A DNA stretch of 64,000 nucleotides from Volvox africanus (Eukaryota > Chlorophyta > Chlorophyceae > Chlamydomonadales > Volvocaceae), in the NCBI GenBank assembly GCA_030268105.1, contig BSDZ01000009.1, forward strand, positions 558,001 through 622,000, written 5' to 3'. Numbering within the stretch: position 1 is the first letter of the stretch; the number at the start of each line of letters is the position of its first letter. Below the pieces are notes generated by a model. That model was not told the DNA's origin. It did not search any database and was given only the letters and a program-made list of their open reading frames with translations. Position numbers and translations under genes: made by a program. Below, piece after piece: positions 11,996-21,684 of the stretch.

Positions 11996-12647
11996 AAAGG
12001 GAGAGGGCCATGCCAGGTAGAATGCAGGTCCTGCAATATGACTAGACGCGTACGGTAAGTGATCGGGAAAGGAAGGGGACAAAAAAGCGGTTACAAGAAC
12101 CAGCGGCGAGGGGTGAGGGATGGTAAATGTGAGATGATGATGCACTAATTGCCGTGCGTATACGGGCTGAAGACGGGGCATAGAGGTGCAACCTTGCAGA
12201 GATGCAAACATGGAGCGTGGATGGTTCAGTACAACTGTGGACATTTTACAAATCGACAGAAAGCGTATGGGAAACGGTGCAAGTGAATGATTCTACAGGA
12301 CAAGCCGTTCTTGGAGAGCACGGCCTGCTTTGCGTGATCAGTGCATATTTTCGGACGTCAAATGCAAAATTCCGTTCCGATGCAAATCGAATAGGACGTA
12401 TAGGGTCAAGCAGTAAACGACAAATCATGATGTTGCAGGACGAGCTTGCGAATGGAACAAAGAGTATAATGATATAAGAATATTAGTAATAATAATAATA
12501 CTCAATACAAACAGGAATATACGATGAATCTCAAGGCTCCTGGACGAGCAAGCGAGCAAGTGAGTGGAATAAGGAATATAAGTAATATCAAGGAATAATT
12601 TCATGAAGAATCAATGTAAAAAGGATTATGAAACGATAAATCGTGAT
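11996..12647. other. Intergenic sequence between F-box-like gene and transposon
   Basis: No coding signal. Expected to hold the 3' UTR of the upstream gene. The sequence becomes AT-rich with an ATA/AAT run at about 12480-12500, and ends at the left inverted repeat of the transposon. Confidence 0.5.
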
Positions 12648-12685
12648 AAGAGGATGTTTACACTTGAATTAACTTGGACGGATTA
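12648..12685 (+). repeat. Left terminal inverted repeat of Harbinger element
   Basis: Begins aagaggatgtttacacttg and matches the reverse complement of 15044-15081 with about two mismatches. Confidence 0.9.
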
Positions 12686-12831
12686 GGGCTAAAAACGTCT
12701 TAATCCGCTGCAAGTGGAAACAACGCAAGGATTAGGCAGGATTAGGGCGAATTAGTCGGATTAGGGCGGCGGGATTACCGTCTGTTGTACCCGCTCAGAC
12801 GAGATTATAAACGACATATAACTTATGAATG

Positions 12832-13107
12832 TTAAAACCTTATAGTATTATAGCCTGATTTGTTCTTATTATAAATGCTATCAAACAATATCATTAGTAG
12901 CAAAACACCATATTCTTTTGGAAGTTTATGATCAGGATGAGTTTCTAATTTGAATTGTACCAGGTCGCCTCCGAGTATCAAATTGGCATTTTGGGATTAA
13001 GCCAATTTTGCAAGGCATCTACCTCTTTCAATCACAGGAACTCTCATATTATCTCAAATAAGGATTATTGCGATTAAGAGATAGGCATATCGCTCAAGTT
13101 CACTAAC
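12832..13107 (-). pseudogene. AT-rich coding-like relic inside the transposon
   Basis: One minus-strand frame reads as protein through a strongly AT-rich stretch. From about 13107 it starts AEVSELERYAYLLIAIILI, then a stop, then NMRVPVIERGRCLAKLA, then a stop, then about 55 further codons including GGDLVQFKLETHPDHKLPK, ending at the stop 12832-12834. The persistence of one frame despite AT-rich composition suggests decayed coding sequence. The family is not recognised. It could be part of the element's own cargo or an inserted organellar or other foreign fragment. Confidence 0.35.
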
Positions 13108-13285
13108 TTCAGCCAATGGTGTCCAGGCCATGACGGGCTCCTTGTAGCGTATGGCTGCGTCCTTTGAGGGGGGCAACAAGCAGAAGGCAAAAGTCGCTAT
13201 TGCTAAGGAGGCACACATCCAGGTGCAGAGGTCCTGAGGATGGTAACGGCCTCACTTTTGCAGGCCACTGTACCGGGGGCAGCGC

Positions 13286-13394
13286 GGCCGACGCAGGTGG
13301 GAGAGCAGCAGCCGACGCAGGTTGGAAAGCAGCCGACGCAGGTTGGACGCAGGGGGGAAAGGAGCCGACGCAGCGGGGAGTGTAGCCAACGCAG
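13286..13394. repeat. Tandem repeat gccgacgcaggttgga
   Basis: About five imperfect copies spaced 21-31 bp apart share the core gccgacgcag. The array lies between the transposase stop side and the left arm of the Harbinger element. Confidence 0.8.
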
Positions 13395-13472
13395 GGCGCA
13401 GCACATGACAAGATGGCGCACATGGGCGCAGTTATGATGCCTGCTCCGGGACTTGTAACCATTCAATACCCG

Positions 13473-14520
13473 TTACATGTTCGCAATGGCCAGGTGAATC
13501 CCCTTGCGGGTGGCAGTGAAATGCCCCTCGAACCGCTGCTTCCGTTCTTGCTCACGGACGTACCCAAGGCGTGCACGCAAGTCCCGACGATTCTGCAAGA
13601 ACCGCCGTGCTAGGTCGTCGCGCTTAACAGCTGCCGTCAGCAACATTGACCTGGGCACTTGCGTAAACTCCAAAGGGCCATGGTACCCTTCCCCCTTAAC
13701 CACTTGCAAATCCTGCGCATCCCTGCTGAGGCCTTCAATGAGCTCAGCCATCGACACACCGTCGTGGTAGCGAATACACCAATTGTGCAAGATGATGCAG
13801 GCGAGAATCGTGTCACATTTTCGGGCGACAGTGTGAGTGAGGTGGTTCATAAGGCACCAAAACCGTGCCTTCAGGCGCCCAAATGCCCTTTCGACACATC
13901 CCCGAACGGACCGCAGCATGACATTGAAGGCCTGCATGGATTCGCTAGGCCTGGTATCACAAGGTGTCAACAGCCAAAGACGTAGGGCATACCCTGAATC
14001 GCCAATAATGGACGGAGTGATGGCGCTTCCATCCACCATAATGGCCCCTAGTTCATCAAAAAGCCCTTCCTCTGCACGGATTTGAAGAGAACTTGCAGAC
14101 AGTACATGCGAGTCATGACAGCTCCCAGGCCATCCTGAGAACACGTCTTAACTACCGGTAATAGTCGCAAACAACCTGGTTGTTGAGGGTGTAACTATCA
14201 TTTATACACAAAAGTAATCATCATACAACGGTGTTGATGGCCTGTGGCATGGAACTTGTGTGCGGTCAATACTACCCACACATCCAACCACACCACGCGC
14301 AGTAAACTCATCAGATGTCCGCGTCAAACGTGCCTGACAGGGGAACGATACCACCCCACGCATCCGTTTTACCACAACATGGATGAATTCCCCATAAAAC
14401 TTACACGCAGCTGCCGGAGAAACCCGAACACCAACTACATAGTCCTGAAGTTAGCTCTTTTGGCAAGCTTGTAAAGGCCAATTGCCAGCTTACGTTCGGG
14501 TTCTACATGTTGAACTTTGA
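13473..14520 (-). pseudogene. Harbinger DDE transposase (DDE_Tnp_4 type), broken
   Basis: The C-terminal 13473-14144 block is open. It holds GWPGSCHDSHVL (second catalytic Asp), GDSGYALRLWLLTPC and RGCVERAFGRLKARF (catalytic Glu), ending at the stop at 13473. Upstream pieces lie in different frames: VEPERKLAIGLYKLAKRANFR (about 14512-14450), DYVVGVRVSPAAACKFYGEF, GVVGCVGSIDRTQVP (first catalytic Asp) and YTLNNQVVCDYYR. These show at least three frame breaks and an in-frame stop after YDDYFCV. A small intron ending at the CAG before GWPGS is possible but does not explain all the breaks. All three catalytic acidic residues can still be read, so decay looks recent. Confidence 0.85.
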
Positions 14521-15043
14521 CACGCCACCCACCAAGTCAGGACCCAGTTGTCGCACTAGTAGATCAAAGGATGAGCGTGTCACCCTCAGATGCTTCACGT
14601 GCTCAGCGTCGCCCCATACGTCTGCTTTGAAATACCCCCCGGTTTGTTCACCAGTTCACCAGACTCCGGGGTTGCACATAGTAAGGCGATGTCGTGAGAC
14701 GGAACGGTGCGGGTTCCCGATGACGGCCACAGCCGCGTTATGCAAGGCTTTCATGTCGTTAGCTCAGTTGGTGTCCACAGCAATTCCAGTTAGAAGGGCT
14801 GCCATCGCGATGGAAACCAGTGATATAGTTGCTAATGCGCATGGCAGCGAATGCCTGCCTATTCCTTTCGGAGCCCATCACAGCATAAGCGTAGGATGAG
14901 CATCAGGTAAGAGCAGTAGAAGGTAGCCTGATTGCGTCTTATATTGAGAACTATCGCGTCATCGTACGTAATCCGCGCCTTAATCCTTGACCTTGAGAAC
15001 ACGAGTGAGATTAGTGTCGGGTTAGGCTGGATTAAATAGAGCT

Positions 15044-15081
15044 TAATCCGTCCAAGTTAATCCAAGTGTAAACACCCTCTT
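15044..15081 (-). repeat. Right terminal inverted repeat of Harbinger element
   Basis: Ends gtgtaaacaccctctt on the plus strand and pairs with 12648-12685 over 38 bp. Confidence 0.9.
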
Positions 15082-18000
15082 GTCAAGGGATTTGAATCCA
15101 GCATCCCACGTAAACGTTAAACTGGAAGATTCCCCTTCAGCTATGACATAATACAAATTACACGTTTGTAGCGTGGACATGTTCCTACATCATGAAGTAA
15201 TGGCCGGCCTTAGCCTGGCCCCCCAGGCCCCCCTGCCTCCCGTGCAATCCGGCTCCCTTGCTCATGCCGTCGCCTCACGCCTAGTGTCCCATCACCAACT
15301 TTTAAGATGTAATTTCCCTGACACAAATCGATCTTTCGACGCCGCGCAAATAATAATCGGCTACTAGTTGTTATAATGGAGCTGTATTGCCTAGATAAAA
15401 GAAAAATTAATCTCATGAACCAAATAAAAGCCTATCGTGTTTTGCACAACCATCATCTGATCTCAGGCTGAGAAGGGCAGAGCTGTTATCTGATATCCAG
15501 GTTAAAGCAATCTTATATTACACGTTCCTTCGTTGTTTCTTCAAGCGATCGATATTTTTTGGTGAGAACGAAGGTTAACGTGATCCGTTACGTCGAACGT
15601 GCCGTAGCGGATAATTTTGGACCTTGAGGTCGAGAGTGTATGACCCTACCTACGTTATCCCAAAATGTCATCCCCAATGACAACCAGTTCACGTCGGTCC
15701 TCTGAAAATGAGCACATAATGTGAATTTTTTCAGTTTATCATATTTTCACAACATCGACGATCCGCGAAAACGAGCAGCAGTCGATTTTAGAAAAAAGTT
15801 GCATATATCAGTGAAAGCCTCGCTAAATATCTCCATACGTATTCATATTATATTGATATGGATTGGATTCGTGCCCGTTATGTATCTCTGCTGGGTGCGA
15901 ACATCAGCGAAGGAATGTGGCCGGAAACAAGCGATCGGCGCTATTCTGGGCATCGCGGACACAAGGGTAACGCCGGATATTTTTTAATTCAATCAAGGGA
16001 ATGCTAATCTTGAAGAATTTATGTTGTAGTGTGCATTAATGGTTGTCACTGGTTCCCGAGGATTTTCGCCGGACGGTGAAACGTGTCAAGTAAATTCCCT
16101 ATCTTCAAGAATTCTTACATGTCCTAGGTGACATGAATAAACGTAACGCTCAATTCAAGATTACCCGAAGATTCTCCAAATGGCAGTAAGTTACAAGGTT
16201 TAAGAAATGCTTCACTTTCGGTCGGCAGGGCCCTCACAATTGACCCAAGGTTGACCTTGACACCCTGAAACTCGGACAGGTATTACGTGCTCATTATGAT
16301 CACAAGAGACCGAGACCCTAACATTCAAAGAACCTCACCACTCCCCCTTAATAATGTTATCCCTGGGGAGCGCCAACCGGAGAGGGGGACTAGACCTTGT
16401 CACGCGGTATTACCGCACTCACGACGCATTAACTGCAATCGGCAAACTGCTGGGCCTACCTGGTGGTGAAGATCCTCGTCCCCTTTCCGACACGTCTCGG
16501 GCCCAGCTGCCTGACCTGTCGCTTTTATGTCCCTGAGGCCGTACCTTACCAGCTCAGGCGCCCGTGTCAGCATGGCCGCACTCTGGCACGCGGCATATAT
16601 GCGGAGGCATCCCCGCAGTGAAAAACTCAGGCTACTCAGGAGGGGAGGGCGGGTAGGAAAAGGATAAGTTCACGCGGAAGGAAGACCGCGCTACATTGAG
16701 ATGACCAAGATAATATTCACATAGAGATCGTTAAGGTGCTCGCGACGGACCGTTCCCTGGAACTCCCTATGAACCTAACCGCAGGGCGGCCGGCTGCGGT
16801 CAGCTGCGGAGAGGGCCTTCTGCTTCCCTAATCCGCATTTCTGGAACAGCCCACAATTTTAATCCATATCTATTTATACATATCTTTTGAACTCGGTAGT
16901 AAAGCGGCCGTTTTCGTACAAGGCGCAGTGGACGGCAAAGTTGAACAATTCGACGACAGACACATCCGAAGCTGCTTATTCGACCATTGGTCTCAACGGC
17001 TGATTGCTCCAAACTGCATCTGGGTTAGCTTTGAACGTTCAGAGAGCTTAATTTAACTGTTTTCATGCTATTAATTGAGCATATTGCGTATTGCAGATTT
17101 AATCGGCGGCAGCGATGGCAGAATTCGCGCCAGGGGAGACTCGCGCTTTCATGTCCTCACGGCCTCAAGTCAACGAGTGTCCACTCTACGACTTCACCTC
17201 TACGACTAGGTAGTCCTAACCGATGTTTTAGACGGGTGTGTGGACGAAGTCTGAAGCCCCTGTCCCAAGGTAAAGCCCCTGTATACCAGGGGTCACCCCT
17301 GCTGCCTATCGTGGCGTGCCGCATGTTCCAATTAAGCTAGTTTGGGCTGAGGGCTACTAAGCCCGTCGTTGAAGCACTTGCATGCTGACATGACATTCGT
17401 TGGTAGATAGACGGGGAGGTTTGGAACCCACACAGTAGCAACTGATACCATCCGTGAAACCATACACACCCAGCTTAGCTTAGAGAATACGAGTTTTGAG
17501 GCTATGGCTCACTATACAGTGTGTGCCAATAACGAACCTCAGGATGCTCGTCCCTTGGCGAAGCAAATGTAGGATATTCGGTTGACAAGCAATCGCATAA
17601 ACCTTATGGCGTCGAACAATTCAACGAAGATGATTCCCCGTCCCAAAAGTAAGCGGGGCTCGTCGGCGCAATTTTTCATTTCCATTTCATGATCAGATTT
17701 AACCATGCGTGCATCTCTTGGCGCCCTTTGCGGCTAACGGGCAGCGAATTCCCTAACCGAAAGGCATTCGCTTGGGCGCATTTACTTTTTTGAATCTAAA
17801 ACTGTCGATTCAAATGCTGTGACAGCAATCGGTGTCACGACGCTGATGAAATCAAATCATGATAGGTGATGGGCTAGGAAACGGGATATCTCGCTTGCGC
17901 CGGGTTCTTTGGTATGTGCCTATCAACCCACGCCAAAAGAATGTCTATTAGAAATGCAGCGCTAACTGCAAATTCACCGTCACGATAATATCGGCCCTCA

Positions 18001-19746
18001 AATGCGGCGAAATCTCTACCGAACCGTAATGGCCGTATTAAGCCATTATGTCAGCACAGCTTCAGCAGCACAACGGACGTATGTTCCCTTCCTCCTTGGT
18101 CGTTATTCAAGACCGTTATCAACGAATCCGGAGTCTACATCTGGCCCGTTCCAGGGAAGCTGCGAAACGACGAAGATGAAATAAGTGAGAGATGCAGCGC
18201 ACATATTGCAAAATGCATCACACGCGACGTCAATGTGTCAAGCTAGGCAAAGTACTGCCCAAGCAACGGTTATGTTGACGTAGTCAGAAATCCTGCAGTC
18301 AACGCCGCTGCGATGAGACTCTTATCACCTATCACACGTACGGTCACTCCGCGACCCGCACAACCCAGTGTGCTCGTACCCTTCATAATGCCCGCCTTTA
18401 AGGACTTGGCTCAAGAAGATTGCAGGAACGCAAGCAGTTTGCCAATGAAATGCATAATTGCAGGCGCACATACAGAACGCATACGTCACAACGCACAGCC
18501 AAACGCCAGCTGTTAATAAACGGCGGCCGGGTCACATACACACGACTCTGTTCCTGCGCATAATGAATGGCCGCAGCACAGACGTACGGCCAAGCCGCGC
18601 ATCCATGCGTTTTTTTCAGCGTCGGCGCAAGCTCTGCACAATCTGCAATCTCCTGCATTCTCTTCACTTCCCCACAACTTAAGTGGCAACCCAAGAAATA
18701 GATAGGGAAAGAAGCGATGTACATGCATACACACATACACATGCATGTACACACGCAAACAAACTGGCACGCCCGCGGGTGGCACGCATCACTGCATCGG
18801 GGGCGGGAAAGAAACAAGCTGCATCGGGGGGCGGGGGAGGAGAGACAAGCTGCGTGAAAATGGGTTTTGTACGAGGTCGTTCCCTGGGGCCCATCCGTCG
18901 CGCATAAGTCAATGTGCTGCCTTACCATGTGACCTTCGGCCCATGGTCGAGGAGCTCCGTGCAGCCCCCTCGCGTGCCCGCATCCTCCGATAACCGCAAG
19001 ACTCCATAGATAGGCTTCACAGACACTGCCTCAAAACGAGGTAGCTCCTCTACAACTCCTAAACGCCGGTGGCGGTGGCTCCGCACAGCCGGAACAAAAC
19101 AGTACCCTACCAAGTGCGTACGTATTCCCCAGGGAAGTCCCCATTCCATGAACTGCAGGCACACTCGGGAGCAAATGGGCCGCAGCTCTTCGACTCGCAC
19201 CATAGAGCGCGCTCGTATCTACACCCCGCACCCCACGGCCCTGCGATCGGCCAATCCCGAATTGGCGACAAGTTGCCGCGGCATCAACGTCGTCGCATGG
19301 ACAGATGGAAGCCTATGCGGTGACGGCGCACGCGGCAGGCTGTGCGCTCGGTAATCTTATCGTGCAATATTGGTATCTCAGCAACAATTCAATGCTACAG
19401 CTGGGCGCTCAAAACGAAGGGCAAAAAGCATGGCGGCTTGCACCCTCACTCGCCCAACACAGCAACGCTGGCTGTGCGCCAGGGTTAAGAGAGACCTCCA
19501 GCTGGTCAACATTCTCCCGGATTCATCCTGGACAAGCCTTCTGACCTGACGTTTCAGCCTTCAGCTTTGGTATCCCAGATCGGTGGTTATACAGTTTGTC
19601 CCGTATGTCGGCTATAGTCATACCAACACCGAGTGCAGCTTCCTTACCACACAACTCGTTCCCAAACAAGCGGTATGCCCAGTCATCCCACCCATGGCAT
19701 TTCTTGAACACATTACTAACGAAGTAGTTGTGTTTTCTAATACAGT
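15082..19746. other. Long stretch without a confident gene
   Basis: Frames on both strands are short and show no recognisable domain or phase-compatible exon chain. A CA/CATG-rich simple-sequence patch occurs at about 18720-18760. The segment below 19747 is expected to include the 3' UTR of the minus-strand matrix-protein gene. Decayed transposon sequence is possible, but no inverted repeats or protein motifs were seen. Confidence 0.45.
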
Positions 19747-20539
19747 TCACGACTGTAAGCCGTACGACGATATGTCCTGAGGGTACAGCACGCGGCCACT
19801 GAAGCGCACCCACTCCAGGAAGGGACCAAAATTCTTACTAGCATTTCCTGGGAACGGAATGACGGTGATCAGCACGCCGCCTGTGGCGGTCTGCGCCAAC
19901 TCAGCCGGTAGTTCGACGGCACTGCCATCCTCTGGCACGTCCAAGGTTACACCGGAATCCTTAGTGGGCACGCGGATGGAAAGCACGGCCTGACACCTGT
20001 CAGCGGGCGAGGTCACATTCCACACGGTGCGAAGCAAGTTACCCTCCACGACGCCCTGGGGCGGAAAGACCCACTTGATGAACTGAACCTGCATTTGGGC
20101 AAGGCGAAGGGTTTTGGGGGGGGGAGTTGCATTATGAGAAGGGGAGCCATGTGGGAGCAGGAAGCAGCAACCTCGGGAGAAAGGAGAGAGCCTTGGGTGC
20201 GGAAGGAGAGAGGCCACGGAACTGAAAAAGTCGGGTGGAATGCGTGTGGCGGCAGAGGAAGATTGGTTCCCAGGAGGGGTGATCGGCGAAGAGGAGACGA
20301 AGAGGGCCGAGGTCGACAGGGACAGGTGTATGAGCGTCGCGCGGGATCTTAAGAGGCCTGGCTTCCTCACTCACCTGGATAATACCGGGGTTCTTGATCT
20401 GCTTGATGTTGATGCGGGAGATCTGGGTCGGGTCCTTGAAGAAGACGGCGACGCTGCGTGATTCTGGTGTCGCCATCCAAGCATATTTGCAGCTGCCGCA
20501 AGCGGTGGTCAATATGCAGGGCTTCTTATTAGGATCCAC
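19747..20539 (-). CDS. C-terminal domain of an algal extracellular-matrix protein (probably last exons of the Pro-rich gene)
   Basis: Two exons join in phase 0: 20539-20375 and 20088-19747. Together they encode about 168 residues including CILTTACGSCKYAW, INIKQIKNPGIIQVQFIKW and a C-terminal FLEWVRFSGRVLYPQ. This is a secreted-type beta-rich module (a CKYAW element, an aromatic IKQ.KNPGI strand, a closing EW..F.GRVLYP) that I associate with green-algal matrix proteins next to Pro-rich linkers; the family name is not certain. The sequence can be read further upstream to about 20600 with a Met, so this could be a separate gene start. More likely it is the 3' part of the gene at 21.7-24.6 kb, with at least one linking exon not identified: the donor at 21806 is phase 2, the acceptor here phase 0. 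Confidence 0.6.
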
Positions 20540-21055
20540 CTGCACATGGTTGAACGGGCGTGCGTGGGTGGAGGCCTTGCTGACGACAGCTATGAGCATG
20601 AATCCCTCCTCTGAACCGCGAGCCGAAGTAGAAAGCGGAGAGCAAGTGTAAAGAGGTTCGTAGCTAGAGCACAGGGCACTAGGAGCTGTCAGAGCAGCAC
20701 CGAATACTTGTACGGCTGGAGGCCTAGAGCCTAAACCCCTAACAGCCCATCGCGTGCTTTCCGGCAATGAGTTCCTATCGTGTCAACGAGAGGATTCGTG
20801 AAAAGCCTTCAAGTACGGGAAACGCAAACGGATGGCGCGCGGACAAACTGAGCCTCTTACCAGCTGTAAGGCAGAGCGCGGCTTCAGCTCGCTCTTGAAG
20901 AATGGAGTGCCATAGAATACAAGCCTATGAGCGGGACGGGAAAAGGGAGAATAACAGTATTAGCGTCTTGCATAAGTCGCAAAGGAATGATGTGTAAAAA
21001 TCAAAATATTTTTGTGATTCTTTAATATGTAAACGTAAGCTACTTTGTTTAGAAG

Positions 21056-21247
21056 CTAACTAACAATGTTAGCCAAAACCATTTTTTTACCAATTAAATT
21101 CACATCATACTGAGTCTGTAAGCACTTAAGCTGTAAGTCTAAAACACCTAAAGATTTGTTAGGTGTATTAATTTTAGCTTTATTCTTCGATATTTTGGTA
21201 TTCTCAACATAGGCGAACGCTGTGAACTTTGTGATCTCCTTGTAAAG
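21056..21247 (-). pseudogene. AT-rich open frame of unknown origin
   Basis: A minus-strand frame runs 63 codons from just after a stop (21248-21250) to the TAG at 21056-21058 without a Met until near the end. It reads as a normal Lys/Asn-rich soluble protein segment (for example KFTAFAYVENTKISKNKAK). The surrounding 20990-21380 is markedly AT-rich, unlike the neighbouring exons. It could be a plastid- or mitochondrion-derived insert, or the end of a foreign gene, lying in an intron of the matrix-protein gene. The family is not recognised. Confidence 0.3.
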
Positions 21248-21684
21248 TTACGTGGTCAGGAGGGGGGGGTAATTAAACTACGTTATTTTTTAATTGTCCG
21301 TAGAACGTAACCGTTGGCAAATTTCACTAATATTGTTATAAATATTTATAATTATAATTAAAAATAGTAACCGATCCCACATGCTGCCTGTCTGGCATGC
21401 CAGGTCAGGTCTAATTGTCGCGTGCTGCTATCGTGTAGTTTGCCAATGGAGCTAAGGAATGCGGTTTCTTAAACAGAACGTGCCGCGTGCAACGTTGTTG
21501 AATTATCCAAAAGTGTGTGGGAGTCTTGGGATGGAGGATGCAGATTGCGCCATGAGAGCCGCGCAATCCATTGAAAGCGTCTCTGTGCTCAAATTGCTAC
21601 CGTTTGGTGTCGATCTACCGTTTGGTGTCATCCCAGTGTCCTCTAGCGCTTCTGGATGCGCGTTTGCGGAAGCATTGGAGTGGA

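Larger units (their letters stand above)
12648..15081. mobile_element. PIF/Harbinger-type DNA transposon, 2.4 kb, degenerate
   Basis: The element is bounded by 38-bp terminal inverted repeats (12648-12685 and 15044-15081) that differ at about two positions, and it contains a minus-strand DDE transposase relic. It also carries repeated GGATTAG words near the left end, an internal tandem array (13286-13394) and an AT-rich coding-like relic (12832-13107). No intact second (Myb/SANT-like) ORF was found. The exact outer boundary and target-site duplication are unclear: no convincing 3-bp duplication was seen. The transposase has stops and frameshifts, so the copy looks non-autonomous, but the well-matched ends could be mobilised in trans. 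Confidence 0.85.

Noticed and set aside
12648..15081. Assignment of a TTA/TAA target-site duplication
   Set aside because: The three bases flanking the two inverted repeats do not match in any convincing register.
15082..17400. Search for a PI-kinase catalytic domain beyond the transposon
   Set aside because: No DRHNGN-like or DFG-like motif in any frame; the kinase half is not simply displaced by the insertion.
18398..18928. Minus-strand frame of 176 codons
   Set aside because: Cys/Met-rich low-complexity reading of a CA/CATG-rich patch, with no domain or splice support.
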